In this document: positions 25,307 to 36,596 of the stretch, in pieces
Layout of the letters: each line of letters starts with the position of its first letter
Position numbering within the stretch: the first letter of the stretch is position 1
From: Caldifarciminota bacterium
Lineage (GTDB): Bacteria > Hydrothermota > Tepidihabitantia > B3-TA06
Assembly (NCBI GenBank): GCA_016934635.1
Contig: JAFGSK010000014.1
Coordinates: forward strand, 1-49,318
Reading direction: 5' to 3'
DNA: 49,318 nucleotides
Position numbers and translations under genes: made by a program
The notes under the pieces: model-generated
Database searches by the model: none
Told to the model about the DNA's origin: nothing
What the model saw: the letters and a program-made list of their open reading frames with translations, nothing else

Positions 25307-26842
25307 TCACCTTACGACCACTACTTTTGCATTAGCAGCGTCTACATCGGTTTGCATTCGCGCGAAGTACACCCCCGAAGGGAAACCGTCAGCCTGCCAC
25401 TCGCCTTTGCCGTAAATCGTTTCCACGGCAACCCGGCGTCCTGCTGAGTTGTAGAGGGTTAACCTTGCCTCGCCGGGGACTTCGAAGGACAGCCTGTTCA
25501 GGCTGGCTTCGAGTTTGATCTGTGGTAGGAGGGCGGGTGGGAGGAGGGGGAGGTCATCGACGCCGACCATGTTCCAGTCGGTTATCAACACCCATGCCTC
25601 GAAGATAGTGTCTTGGTTCAAGCGTGAGTACACCCACGCTATCCGGTCGACGTTTACAGCGACCGCCGGAGGCTGAGTATGTGTGTTCTTCACTGTATCG
25701 GCTCCCCATGGGTGTGAGTACTCGAATAATCCAATTTGAAGCAAAGGCATATCGTCAATAATCTCTCCCAGTATGCCGCCCGCATGATCCCAGGGGTGCA
25801 TCCAATCGGCCCCCTGATAGAGACTCCTGGTATAGGTGTATGCAAAACGCTCGTCATGGGAGACATCAATAGAAAAGGTGCCTTTCGGGTCACCTAAGGT
25901 CATTTCCAGACGATCGTCAGGCACCACTTCGTTTATCGAGTTGCGCTCTGTACCGCGATTCTCGAAGACCCGCCCCATCAGCGCTTCAGGCGGTATGTCG
26001 TACCAGAAGACGACAAATCGGTCATTATCCAGCCAGAATAGTTCGGATCGGGTGGAGTTGTGCCCTTCATCCCCGTCATCAACGCGATAACCCAAAGGGT
26101 CCCATCCTAAGATGGGGGAGTCATCGGCATCGAAAACCTGAAAGAGAGGAAATATCTTCATGGTTTCCTTGAAATAGAGCCAGGTTACAACTAGGTCTCC
26201 GGCATCGTTCAATGCCGCATTAGGAAACAAGAATACGAAATCAGAATCACTTATGTCCTCGTGGGGCATGAACACGGTGTCGAGAGGGGAGCCGTCTACG
26301 TCGAATCGCTGGGAGTAGATTTGGTATCCGAGGTTCTCTTCTTTGGTCTCACTCCAGGTAACCGCAAATCTTCCCCCGGGAGCAAGACCGAGACCGAGTG
26401 GTCTCCAGCCATGGAGTCGCAGGCTATCCTGCAAGGTCTGCGCTGAGTCTATCGGTTCCCCGTCGGGGGAAAAGCGATGGAAGCTTATGACCCAAAAGTC
26501 TTCCCTGGTATCGACTATTTCCTCCCAGACCAGAACAGCATTTCCCAATGAATCCATTTCCAGGCACGGCCAGTAGACCCAATTTGTGTCAGCATGTTTT
26601 TCCACCTTGTAAGGCTCTGTCATCGGGTTTCCGTTCTTGTCGAAGAAGCGTATGTAGATTTCGTGCGGGTCTGAACCCGGGACGACTACCAGGCTATCTA
26701 CCCAGGCAATGGCAAAATGCCCGTCCGAGGCCATGGCAGCCCGCAGGCACACCTGGTGGTGCCCCGGCTCAGACTCGGCTATCCTGAATGGTTTGACCAG
26801 CACCCCTCCGAAGATAAATACGTTGAGAACGCTCAATAACAT
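25307..26842 (-). CDS. Exported protein with C-terminal sorting domain
   Basis: A 511-residue protein of unknown function. A hydrophobic N-terminus (MLLSVLNVFIFGGVLV) precedes repeated blocks such as GHFAIAWVD and GDLVVTWLYF, with a W-x-D spacing that suggests a beta-propeller. The C-terminus has LTLYNSAGRRVAVE, GVYFAR and ends AKVVVVR, the sorting-domain type seen across this window. AGGAGG lies 5 nt before the ATG, with a promoter at 26860-26887. It is unrelated in its central part to the seven array paralogs. Confidence 0.8.
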   Translation of the reverse strand: MLLSVLNVFIFGGVLVKPFRIAESEPGHHQVCLRAAMASDGHFAIAWVDSLVVVPGSDPHEIYIRFFDKNGNPMTEPYKVEKHADTNWVYWPCLEMDSLGNAVLVWEEIVDTREDFWVISFHRFSPDGEPIDSAQTLQDSLRLHGWRPLGLGLAPGGRFAVTWSETKEENLGYQIYSQRFDVDGSPLDTVFMPHEDISDSDFVFLFPNAALNDAGDLVVTWLYFKETMKIFPLFQVFDADDSPILGWDPLGYRVDDGDEGHNSTRSELFWLDNDRFVVFWYDIPPEALMGRVFENRGTERNSINEVVPDDRLEMTLGDPKGTFSIDVSHDERFAYTYTRSLYQGADWMHPWDHAGGILGEIIDDMPLLQIGLFEYSHPWGADTVKNTHTQPPAVAVNVDRIAWVYSRLNQDTIFEAWVLITDWNMVGVDDLPLLPPALLPQIKLEASLNRLSFEVPGEARLTLYNSAGRRVAVETIYGKGEWQADGFPSGVYFARMQTDVDAANAKVVVVR

Positions 26843-26859
26843 AACTTCCTCCTAAATCT

Positions 26860-26887
26860 AGGATAAGCTTTCTACTGATGTTGTCAA
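26860..26887 (-). promoter_or_regulatory. Housekeeping-type promoter for the 26842 gene
   Basis: TTGACA (26887-26882), 16-bp spacer, TATCCT (26865-26860) on the minus strand. Confidence 0.65.
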
Positions 26888-27381
26888 GGAGAAAAAACAC
26901 CGATTGAAATTTGAGTCCCAAAGGACTCCACGAGCTTTGGGTTTATTTCGTACCCTTTGAGGACTACAAGGTTGTTTCGAGGTTCACAAAGTACTTATAA
27001 CACACAGAGGGCAATTAAACGCGGCCGTGCCGCACATTCTATCTTTTCTCCTCTATGTGTGTGGAAAAGACCCTCTAACCTGTTTCACAAACGTTCTGAG
27101 ACTGGAGGATCCGTTCTGAATACTCTAATCTGTGTACGCTTGCGACGAAGTCTGTGAAGAAGAACGACTGCAAGGAGTTCTTATCTGTAGACAGAAAAGG
27201 GCGAGGTAGGCGTCGCCTATGTTTCGCTCTGTGTACTCCGTGATCTCTGTGGTTTACGATTTCCCAGGCTCAGGCTACTCCGACCAGACACGCGCCGTAG
27301 GCGCTCCGATTCAGGAAATAATGAACCTGCGCCGGGTAAGGTTCGACTCCCAGGTTTATTTGAATGGAGCGATTCGTGATA
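26888..27381. other. Gene-free region with repeat-like words
   Basis: No convincing gene. It holds words related to the 18041-18298 spacer in the opposite sense (CTGTGTACTCCGTGATCTCTG), a GGGCGAGG motif like that at 1628-1650, and a small hairpin GCGCC-GTA-GGCGC. Short plus-strand frames lack ribosome sites. No terminator with a U-run follows the ispH/ubiA gene. Confidence 0.4.
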
Positions 27382-29121
27382 CTAGATCAATCCGGCAAGG
27401 TGCACAGCGTAGGCAATGAGCCAGGTCAGGATAAGGTTGCCCTCTACGATGGTTTCAAATAAAACATCCGAGTGCATCCACTCCAATCTGGTCAACCACA
27501 AAGTAAGATAGGCGTACGCCAGGTTAGCCAGAAGGAAAAGTGCAAGAATAGAGCACCAGCCCATGATGTATCCGGCTATTAAGCCTGCACCAGCCAGAAT
27601 CAGAATCAAAACCCCAAGTCTTCGGCTCCAAGCCTCACCAATGAGCACAGGGATTGTCTCCCTGCCGACCATGCGGTCTCCCTGGACGTCGCGGATGCTG
27701 TAGACCAGGGAACGTGTAAAGGCCAGACTGAAAACAAACAGGGCTGTTACAGCAGTGGCGAGGGTGAAATTAGAGTTGCTTGCAGGAACAACCAGAACGG
27801 CGATAACCGCGGTCCAGGCTAAACCTACGAAGAGGTCTTTTGAACCCGGGATGTCCATCAACCTTCGTGCCCATAATCGACGCTTTCCGAACAACTCAAC
27901 CCTGTAAACAAGACCCAGTGCGGAGAATACAAAGATAATGGCAAATGTAAGCGGACCTAGAACATAGGCTACGACCAGGGAAGAGGCGGTTCCCATGAGG
28001 GCTAAAGTAAGAAGTAATCTTCGATAACGTTCGTAGAATCCTACCCTTGCCGGATACTTGATCTGGGTTGAGAAACGATCGGTGAAATGATTCAAAAGAT
28101 GCATACCGAAGATATAGGCGGCAACGATCCACTGATAGTGAAGCTGGGGTTCGATCTGCTCGAGTCTCGATGCGGCGTAAAGCAACTGAGCCGCACCTAC
28201 CGCAACCAGGAGATTGCTGCGAACGATAAACTGCCAGACTGAAGAGAGAAACGTAACAAAGGATTTCTTCCTGGCTCCAATGGACCCGAGGGCGTGGAGT
28301 ATGCGCCTGATCATCCATGAAGGTGTAGATGCCCCGGCTGTGACGCCAAGCACCTTGAAGCGTGCCAGTTCATCCTTAGGCAGATCCGACTCGGTCTCCA
28401 CGTGAAATGCAGGAATGCCTTCCTCACTAGCTATTTCTGCCAACCTGCGTGTATTACCGCTCGTAAATCCCCCGACAATAACCAAAGCTTCTACATGATG
28501 CGCCAGTTCACGAACCTCGTTCTGACGTTTGTCGGTAGCATCGCATATCGTTTCGTACACCTCGGCATCGGGCCTTAAACTGACCAAAGCGCTTTTAAGC
28601 TCTTTCCAAGTTTCAATATTCTGGGTAGTCTGAGCCACGAGTATTATCGGCTTCCTTTCAGGAATATGTCTCAGCGCCCTTCTCAACCCCGTAACGTCAT
28701 TGACTATGCTTGCCTGTCCTTTGGCATGAGCGGCAATACCTTTGACTTCGGAGTGTTCACGATCACCGAACACCAAAAGATGCATGCCCAAACGTGCCGC
28801 CCTTCCTGCAAGCTGCTGCACACGGGCGACCTTTGGACAGGTGGCGTCAATGATTCGAACGTTTCGGGATTCTAACCTGGCCATTATATCCGGACTCACA
28901 CCATGGGAACGAATGATCACCGATGCGCCATCAGGGATCTCGCCCACATTTTCAGCAACCTTTACACCCCTCATCTTTAGTATCTCGAGAACCTGAGGGT
29001 TATGGATCAATTCTCCTAATGTATAGAGATCACTGGTATCCAGTGCGGCATCAAATGCAAGATTGACTGCGCGCCTGACCCCATAGCAGAAGCCTGAGGT
29101 TCGGGCAAGCTTAATCTTCAC
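27382..29121 (-). CDS. ispH: IspH - UbiA-type prenyltransferase fusion
   Basis: A 579-residue fusion. Residues 1-285 are 4-hydroxy-3-methylbut-2-enyl diphosphate reductase, the last step of the MEP pathway. The [4Fe-4S] ligands Cys12, Cys95 and Cys193 are present, with LIHNP, SHGV, REHSEVKG and QTTQ catalytic blocks. From about 295 to the end is a multi-helix membrane domain of the UbiA superfamily. Its second Asp motif is intact (RDVQGDRMVGRETIPVLIG), but the first is degenerate (NHFTDRFST). Joining an isoprenoid precursor enzyme to a prenyltransferase suggests membrane anchoring or substrate channelling, which is inference. The start is GTG overlapping the purF stop by 4 nt (GTGA). Confidence 0.9.
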   Translation of the reverse strand: MKIKLARTSGFCYGVRRAVNLAFDAALDTSDLYTLGELIHNPQVLEILKMRGVKVAENVGEIPDGASVIIRSHGVSPDIMARLESRNVRIIDATCPKVARVQQLAGRAARLGMHLLVFGDREHSEVKGIAAHAKGQASIVNDVTGLRRALRHIPERKPIILVAQTTQNIETWKELKSALVSLRPDAEVYETICDATDKRQNEVRELAHHVEALVIVGGFTSGNTRRLAEIASEEGIPAFHVETESDLPKDELARFKVLGVTAGASTPSWMIRRILHALGSIGARKKSFVTFLSSVWQFIVRSNLLVAVGAAQLLYAASRLEQIEPQLHYQWIVAAYIFGMHLLNHFTDRFSTQIKYPARVGFYERYRRLLLTLALMGTASSLVVAYVLGPLTFAIIFVFSALGLVYRVELFGKRRLWARRLMDIPGSKDLFVGLAWTAVIAVLVVPASNSNFTLATAVTALFVFSLAFTRSLVYSIRDVQGDRMVGRETIPVLIGEAWSRRLGVLILILAGAGLIAGYIMGWCSILALFLLANLAYAYLTLWLTRLEWMHSDVLFETIVEGNLILTWLIAYAVHLAGLI

Positions 29122-30571
29122 TCTTCGTAATCTTGATCAGACTGGGATTCGACCGTGTTACGGTCAGCGGCAATGGAATCCAACTCAGTATCACTCACCG
29201 GCGTAGGATAATCACCTGAAAAACAGGCAGTACAGAATCTTAAGTCTTTATTGCCCCTTACGCCCGTGACCATATCCTCGTAACGCTGATAGATCAAACG
29301 ATCTGCACCTATCTCCCTCTCAATCTCCTCCTCAGAATAGGACTGTGCAATAAACTCCTCACGGGTAGCCATATCTATTCCATAGACGCAAGGGTAACGT
29401 AAAGGTGAACCGTACACCGCGTAGTAGACCTCGGATGGACCTGCCTGACGCACCAGCTTTATTAACTCAAGCGCCGTATTGCCGCGTACGATCGTATCGT
29501 CCACTAAAAGGACCTTCTTCCCTTCGATCTCGCTTCGGACAGGATTAAACTTCTGTCGTACGGATGTTTGCCGTTTGGGCTGGTTAGGCATTATAAACGT
29601 GCGCTGGATATAACGGTTACGCACCAGGCCTTCAGTTATCTTCCAACCCGCCTCGGTGGCCAAGGACAAAGCCGCAGGTCTCGATGTGTCGGGGACCGGG
29701 ATCACTACGTCGGGCGCTATCCCAACCTCGAGGCAGCGCTTTGCCAAGGCTTTGCCAAGACGCCTGCGAGCCTCTATCACGCCTATCCCGTCTATTACCG
29801 AATCCGGTCTGGCAAAGTATACCCACTCAAATATGCAGGGTCGTGCCTCCTGTGCGCTTAGTTGACGACGAGAAACCTCTCCCTTAGTTGATACGTGAAC
29901 CGCCTCGCCTGGCTTCACATCGCCCACAAACTTGAATCCCAGGAAATCGAAGGTCACCGTTTCAGATGCAAACGCGAATGTCCCGTCCCTCTGACCAATT
30001 ACCAGAGGTCTTATGCCGTGAGGATCCCTGAAACCCAGGAGGCTGCCGTCTCCAAGCAAGGCGACTACCGAGTAGGCGCCGCGAACCTTACGAAGGACCC
30101 CGGCTACCGCATCAAAAAGGTCTCCCACATTAAAGGCAGGCGAGTTCTTATGTACCAGTTCGTCTGCGAAGACATTGAGGATGGCCTCCAGGTCAGAAGT
30201 GGAGTTGAGTTGTCTTCGATGAACACGCTGCAACTCCTCCTTAACTGAAAAGAAGTTCACTACGTTACCGTTATGCACCATGGCAACACCGTATGGGTAA
30301 TTCACGTAAAAGGGCTGAGCATCCTCAGGTGAGCCGCGTCCTATGGTGGGGTAACGGGTCTGTCCTATGCCTGCCGAACCCCGCAGCCGTCCCAGGTTCT
30401 TCTGATTGAACACCCGCTGAACCAGACCTATGCCTTTCTTAAGATGCAGTATTCCATCGAATGTTGCAATCCCTGCCGCATCCTGACCTCGATGCTGCAA
30501 GGTTAAAAGACCTTCATAGAGATCGTACCCGACCTGGCCTTTGGCCCCGATAATACCTACTATCCCGCACA

Positions 30572-30572
<1 letters not shown>
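29118..30572 (-). CDS. purF: Amidophosphoribosyltransferase
   Basis: A 484-residue enzyme that makes phosphoribosylamine from PRPP and glutamine, the first committed step of purine synthesis. MCGIVGI puts the nucleophilic Cys directly after Met, with no propeptide. The PRPP loop is VLLVDDTIVRGNT. Cysteines in ARPCIFEW, RYPCVYGID and CTACFSG match the [4Fe-4S] ligands of the B. subtilis-type enzyme. An acidic C-terminal tail extends it slightly. The ATG overlaps the ftsB stop by one base (TGATG), and the gene is coupled to ispH/ubiA downstream. Confidence 0.95.
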
Positions 30573-32181
<1,609 letters not shown>

Positions 32182-33501
32182 TCATACCGATGAAATTTGT
32201 TTATACTCGGCACGCCGCCTGGGATAAAGCGGATAACTCTCACATAACTCGGCAACCTTGGCCTTGACGGCAGGATACGCATCCTTATCGTCGATATTCG
32301 TAATGAGTTCATCGATCAATTCCGCTACCCTTGCCATCTCAGGCTCTTTCATGCCTCGGGTGGTCAACGCAGGAGTGCCCAGACGAATCCCCGAGGTTAC
32401 GAAAGGCTTCTCTGGGTCGTAAGGTATGGTATTGCGGTTACAGGTAATCCCGACCTGCTCCAACCTGCGTTCAACCTTACGTCCTGTTACACCTTTATTC
32501 CTTAGATCAACCAGCATGAGATGTGTATCGGTTCCACCTGCCACAATGCGGTAACCTCTCTTTTCAAGCTCTGAGCCAAGCGCCTTGGCATTGGCGACCG
32601 TTTGCTTCTGATAGGCCTTGAACTCCTCGCCTGCCGCCTCCTTGAAGCATACCGCTTTTGCGGCAATCACGTGCTCCAGGGGCCCGCCCTGCATACCCGG
32701 AAAACTTACCTTATCCACGGTCTGGGCGTGTTCCTTCTTGCACATGACGATGGCGCCGCGCGGACCTCTGAGGGTTTTATGGGTCGTAGTTGTAACGATA
32801 TCGGAATAGGGCACCGGTGAGATGTGAAGGCCTGCGGCGACAAGACCGGCAATGTGGGCGATGTCTGCTACAAGATACGCTCCGACCTCATCTGCAACTT
32901 CGCGGAACTTGTCGAAATGCATGGTTCGCGGATAGGCGCTGGCACCGGCAACGATCATCTTCGGTTTTACTTCGCGGGCGAGTTTCAAAAGGGTATCGAA
33001 GTTTATCTGTTCCGTATTCGGGTCTACCTCGTACTGAACAACCTTGAAGAACCGGCCAGAGAAGTTGATAGGATGTCCGTGTGAAAGGTGCCCGCCGTGG
33101 GAAAGATTGAGACCTAGAAGTACGTCTCCGGGTTCCCCGAGAGCGAAGTAGGCTGTCATATTGGCCGTTGTACCGGAGTGAGGCTGTACGTTCACGTGGT
33201 CAGCACCGAAAAGCTTTTTTGCCCGTTCTATCGCCAGCGCCTCGGCCTTGTCGACGAATTCGCATCCGCCGTAGTAGCGACCGTACTTGGAATAATCTAG
33301 CTGGCCGGTATCCTTGTCCCACTTATAGGGATAACCCTCGGCATACTTATTGGTCAAAACAGAACCCAGGGCGGCCAGCACCGCCTCGGACACGAAATTT
33401 TCCGAAGCTATCAACTCAAGCCCTCCGTGCTCGCGCTCGGTTTCGTTCTGGACCGCTGCGAATATCTCAGGATCGGTTTTATACAAATCCTCTGAATACA
33501 C
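32182..33501 (-). CDS. glyA: Serine hydroxymethyltransferase
   Basis: A 439-residue PLP enzyme converting serine and THF to glycine and 5,10-methylene-THF, which supplies one-carbon units to purine synthesis (purN, purF in this window). Seen are [10 protein letters not shown], the PLP Lys in [13 protein letters not shown], and HSGTTANM. The start is GTG 33501 with AAGGAGG 4 nt upstream, a short spacing. First gene of the glyA-eno-ftsB-purF-ispH operon, with a promoter at 33529-33556. Confidence 0.96.
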   Translation of the reverse strand: MYSEDLYKTDPEIFAAVQNETEREHGGLELIASENFVSEAVLAALGSVLTNKYAEGYPYKWDKDTGQLDYSKYGRYYGGCEFVDKAEALAIERAKKLFGADHVNVQPHSGTTANMTAYFALGEPGDVLLGLNLSHGGHLSHGHPINFSGRFFKVVQYEVDPNTEQINFDTLLKLAREVKPKMIVAGASAYPRTMHFDKFREVADEVGAYLVADIAHIAGLVAAGLHISPVPYSDIVTTTTHKTLRGPRGAIVMCKKEHAQTVDKVSFPGMQGGPLEHVIAAKAVCFKEAAGEEFKAYQKQTVANAKALGSELEKRGYRIVAGGTDTHLMLVDLRNKGVTGRKVERRLEQVGITCNRNTIPYDPEKPFVTSGIRLGTPALTTRGMKEPEMARVAELIDELITNIDDKDAYPAVKAKVAELCESYPLYPRRRAEYKQISSV

Positions 33502-33528
33502 TGTACCTCCTTAATTCTTTGAACCATT

Positions 33529-33556
33529 ATTTTAATCTCCTTGTAACGTAAGTCAA
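33529..33556 (-). promoter_or_regulatory. Promoter of the glyA operon
   Basis: TTGACT (33556-33551), 16-bp spacer, TAAAAT (33534-33529) on the minus strand. Its -35 box is only 3 bp from that of the divergent GH18 promoter. Confidence 0.7.
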
Positions 33557-33559
33557 GGC

Positions 33560-33587
33560 TTGACAACCGCTCTTTGCTAAGTAATGT
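33560..33587 (+). promoter_or_regulatory. Leaderless promoter for the GH18 gene
   Basis: TTGACA (33560-33565), 16-bp spacer, TAATGT (33582-33587), 6 nt before the GTG at 33594. Confidence 0.65.
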
Positions 33588-33593
33588 TTACTC

Positions 33594-34889
33594 GTGACGC
33601 TGAGTTTGATGTGTCTGTTGATGGCGACCAACCCCTGGACATCTATTCATCATTACGAGTATGCCCTGCATCCTTACCGGCAAATAAACGTGCGGTTAAT
33701 CACCGAAAACGTCCCATACCATCTTACCCACGTTGTATATGGATTTCTGCCTCACTGGCGGGCTGATTTTACGGATCAGATCCGTCCCCAGGCCCTTTCC
33801 CACGTGGCCTGGTTCAGTATAGAGCTTGATTCGGTGGGATACATTAAGGAATACAACGGTTGGCCAATGGACTGGACGGATCTGAGGCTGGATGTTCAGG
33901 GAAGCGGAACCCGTTTCGATCTTACCGTAACCTGCTTCGACTGGAGCGGAGCCAAGGTTCACAACCTCATCAGTAATCCTGAGAACAGACGACGCGCAAT
34001 CGATAACATACTTGAAGAGAGTAAGGACTGTGACGGGGTCAACATTGATTTCGAGAGACCGGCGGCAGATGATCGAGATACATTCTCAGCCTTTCTTGAA
34101 GAGCTCTCAGACTCCCTTCACGAGCATGGCATGAGCGTCTCGGTGGACGTAACTGCCGTGAACTGGGGTGAAAGGTTTGATGCTGCAAGGATCGCACACG
34201 CAGTGGACTACGTTTTTATAATGGGTTACGATTTCCACTGGTCAGGAAGCTCTCAATCCGGCCCGGTCGCACCGCTCGAAGGAGAAACCTACAACGTTAC
34301 CCGCTCGGCGGATTATTATATCGAGGAGTCCGGAGGTCTTGGAGGCAAGTTGATACTTGGCGTGCCCTATTACGGCTATGACTGGCCGACCAAAACCATC
34401 TCCCCTTACTCAACGACTGAAGGAGGAGGCACCGCCTACATCTACTCCTCTGCAGCAACCAGAGGGGAAGAGCACGGAATCGCCTGGCACGAACCTACGT
34501 CTTCACCCTGGTATCACTATACCTCGGAAGACCAAATTCGTCAATGCTGGTTTGAGAATACCGAAAGCTTAAGTTCCAAGTATGATCTAGCCAAGGACAG
34601 GAATCTGGCCGGGGTGGGAATATGGGCATTGACCTACGATGCAGGGAAAGAGGAGCTATGGAATCTTATAAGCGCTCATTTCAGCACCGGCATCTTGGAG
34701 GAACCAGGCGAGATCAAAACCAACGGTTATGCATCAATCCTGACACGCAGAAAACTCAATAGGTATCTTAAGGACAATCAAGGATTTGAAATATACGATG
34801 TCAACGGACGCATGTTGGAAGAGCCAGTCCGGGGTGTAATTTTCTTAAAAACGGAAGGAACAGTAACCAAGGTGGTAGTTACTCGTTAG
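33594..34889 (+). CDS. Exported glycoside hydrolase family 18 protein
   Basis: A 431-residue protein. A short hydrophobic N-terminus (MTLSLMCLLMATNPW) looks like a signal peptide. DGVNIDFE is the GH18 D-x-x-D-x-D/E motif with the catalytic Glu, and IMGYDFHW and GVPYYGYDWP are further barrel blocks, close to YaaH/SleL-type peptidoglycan or chitin-like hydrolases. The C-terminus (FEIYDVNGRML...GVIFLK...KVVVTR) is a short sorting-domain variant. GTG 33594 is chosen because the -10 box ends 6 nt before it and no Shine-Dalgarno exists. The tail overlaps thiE end-to-end by 11 nt. Confidence 0.85.
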   Translation: MTLSLMCLLMATNPWTSIHHYEYALHPYRQINVRLITENVPYHLTHVVYGFLPHWRADFTDQIRPQALSHVAWFSIELDSVGYIKEYNGWPMDWTDLRLDVQGSGTRFDLTVTCFDWSGAKVHNLISNPENRRRAIDNILEESKDCDGVNIDFERPAADDRDTFSAFLEELSDSLHEHGMSVSVDVTAVNWGERFDAARIAHAVDYVFIMGYDFHWSGSSQSGPVAPLEGETYNVTRSADYYIEESGGLGGKLILGVPYYGYDWPTKTISPYSTTEGGGTAYIYSSAATRGEEHGIAWHEPTSSPWYHYTSEDQIRQCWFENTESLSSKYDLAKDRNLAGVGIWALTYDAGKEELWNLISAHFSTGILEEPGEIKTNGYASILTRRKLNRYLKDNQGFEIYDVNGRMLEEPVRGVIFLKTEGTVTKVVVTR

Positions 34890-35508
34890 GGTATCCGGCA
34901 AGCTCTGAAAGAAACTCTTTAATCGCCTTGGCAGGATCGTCTACTCCAAAGATAGCTGAGATAACCGCCACTCCGTGGCAACCCGCTTTAATCATCTCCC
35001 CTACCCTGGAAGGTGTAATCCCTCCGATTGCGTAGACCGGTACACGGGCTTCGACGATGAGATTTCTGAATGTGTCCAGCCCAGGGCTGACCTTTGCCTT
35101 GGTCGGTGAGGGGTAAGGGGAGGCAATTCCCAAATATGAAATATCCCCAGATCCCCATTGTGTAATTCTTTCTATCTGATCGTAGCATGATACACCTATT
35201 ATTGCCTTGGGACCGAGAAGCTTTCTGGTAAAATCAACACGTGGATCTTGGGCACCGAGATGCACCCCATCTGCGGCAACCGATCTTGCCACCTCAGGGA
35301 AATCGTTAAGGATAAAGAGAGCCCCGTAGGCACTAGTCAACTCCCTGAGTTCCTTGCCGAGTCTGTTCTGTTCCTCGTGCGGTGTATTCTTGAATCGAAC
35401 CTGGAGAAGTCTCACTCCAGCCTCTAACACGACTTCAACCTTATCGAGCAACCTGTGGTTAGGAACAAGATCCTCGTCAGTTAGTGCGTAAAGGCGAGGC
35501 AAATTCAT
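34879..35508 (-). CDS. thiE: Thiamine-phosphate synthase
   Basis: A 209-residue TIM-barrel enzyme joining HMP-PP and THZ-P to thiamine phosphate. LQVRFKN, LFILNDFPEVA, DGVHLGAQD, YLGIASPYPSPTK and YAIGGITPSRV are the expected family blocks. AAGGAA lies 4 nt before the ATG. It follows thiD after a 296-nt gap in which I see neither a promoter of the local type nor a TPP riboswitch. Confidence 0.92.
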   Translation of the reverse strand: MNLPRLYALTDEDLVPNHRLLDKVEVVLEAGVRLLQVRFKNTPHEEQNRLGKELRELTSAYGALFILNDFPEVARSVAADGVHLGAQDPRVDFTRKLLGPKAIIGVSCYDQIERITQWGSGDISYLGIASPYPSPTKAKVSPGLDTFRNLIVEARVPVYAIGGITPSRVGEMIKAGCHGVAVISAIFGVDDPAKAIKEFLSELAGYPNE

Positions 35509-35804
35509 TTATTTCCTTCCGTCGTTTTATCCAACGCATCCCAGTAAAAATAGACCCTTGGGAACTGGTTCACGTTTACTGTAGGAAGGTCTCAAATCCT
35601 CTTTACGCCTTACCCATAAACCTGAATAGATAACTTCCTTGAAGAACTCAGGTAAAATCTTGCCTGTGTCCGGGAACTTCGTTTTTTTGCCAACAGAGTC
35701 TCCGAAAACACAAATTAATAACCTCAAGAGACTATTGCCCCATCTCCGGTGTAAAGTGCTAACGCGGCCTCAAGCAAACCGACAAGTAACAAAAGTTCGG
35801 TATC
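35509..35804. other. Gap between thiD and thiE, no recognised element
   Basis: A 66-codon minus-strand frame (35527-35727) would start at TTG without a ribosome site and resembles nothing I know. No THI-box (CTGAGA...ACCTGATCTGG) is present. The region may be decayed sequence. Confidence 0.4.
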
Positions 35805-36596
35805 TTACGAAAGGTGGTTAATTATGGGAGCGCCCTTACCTGGATAAATCAGGTCGGCCAGCTTGCGGTCGATATATGCTTCGGCGGAGGCAACGGCATC
35901 GTTAAGAGAAGAGCCTCGCGCCAGATAAGCGGTGATTGCGGAGGAAAGTGTGCAGCCGGTTCCGTGGGCTCGCTTGAAGCCGCGCCTGGGTTTCACAAAT
36001 CGGCGAATCTCAGCCTTGGTCATGTAGAAATCCACGACTTCTTCTTCTTCGAGATGCCCGCCCTTGATAAGCACGGACTTTGCGCCCATCTTCAAGAGTC
36101 CGCGGGCCGCCCCTTCAAGGGACCGGTTATCGGTAATAACTACATCCAAAAGAGTCTCGGTCTCGGGTATGTTCGGGGTTATGATTGTAGCGCGCGGGAT
36201 AACCTCTCTACGATAGGTATCGAGCATCTTCTGGTCTGCCAGTTGCAGGCCCGAACCAGCTGTAAAGATAGTGTCTACTACAACCGGGAACTTCACCTTG
36301 TCCAGAAACTCGATAACCGCAGGTAAGGTTTCGGTAAGTACGAGACCTGTCTTGGCCGCGTCCGGGACCGTATCCTCCATCAGACATTGAAGCTGCTCAG
36401 CGATCAGGTCTACATCCACGGCAACCGACCTACGCATTCCGAAACTCGACTGCACGGTCAGGGTGGAAACGACTGAGAGTCCGTGCACTCCCAACTCACT
36501 GAAGACCTTGAGGTCTTCTGCAACACCGGCTCCTCCAGAGGGATCTGTACCGGCTATGGTTAAAGCTACCTTTACTTTTTTCTTACTTGCGTTCAT
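35805..36596 (-). CDS. thiD: Hydroxymethylpyrimidine / phosphomethylpyrimidine kinase
   Basis: A 263-residue ribokinase-fold enzyme that phosphorylates HMP and HMP-P for thiamine synthesis. ALTIAGTDPSGGAGVAEDLK is the N-terminal signature, ITPNIPE the central block, and HGTGCTLSSAI the anion hole with catalytic Asp replaced in context by the usual GTGC motif. The start overlaps the end of the oxidoreductase gene by 14 nt, so translation is coupled. Confidence 0.94.
   Translation of the reverse strand: MNASKKKVKVALTIAGTDPSGGAGVAEDLKVFSELGVHGLSVVSTLTVQSSFGMRRSVAVDVDLIAEQLQCLMEDTVPDAAKTGLVLTETLPAVIEFLDKVKFPVVVDTIFTAGSGLQLADQKMLDTYRREVIPRATIITPNIPETETLLDVVITDNRSLEGAARGLLKMGAKSVLIKGGHLEEEEVVDFYMTKAEIRRFVKPRRGFKRAHGTGCTLSSAITAYLARGSSLNDAVASAEAYIDRKLADLIYPGKGAPIINHLS

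Noticed and set aside
27325..27360. tRNA fragment suggested by GGTTCGACTCC
   Set aside because: The flanks do not form a 5-bp T-stem and no acceptor or anticodon arm can be drawn.
26957..27419. Short plus-strand frames before ispH/ubiA
   Set aside because: No ribosome site and no recognisable protein features; the sequence has repeat-like words.
35509..35804. TPP riboswitch or a small gene between thiD and thiE
   Set aside because: No THI-box sequences; the 66-codon frame starts at TTG without a ribosome site.
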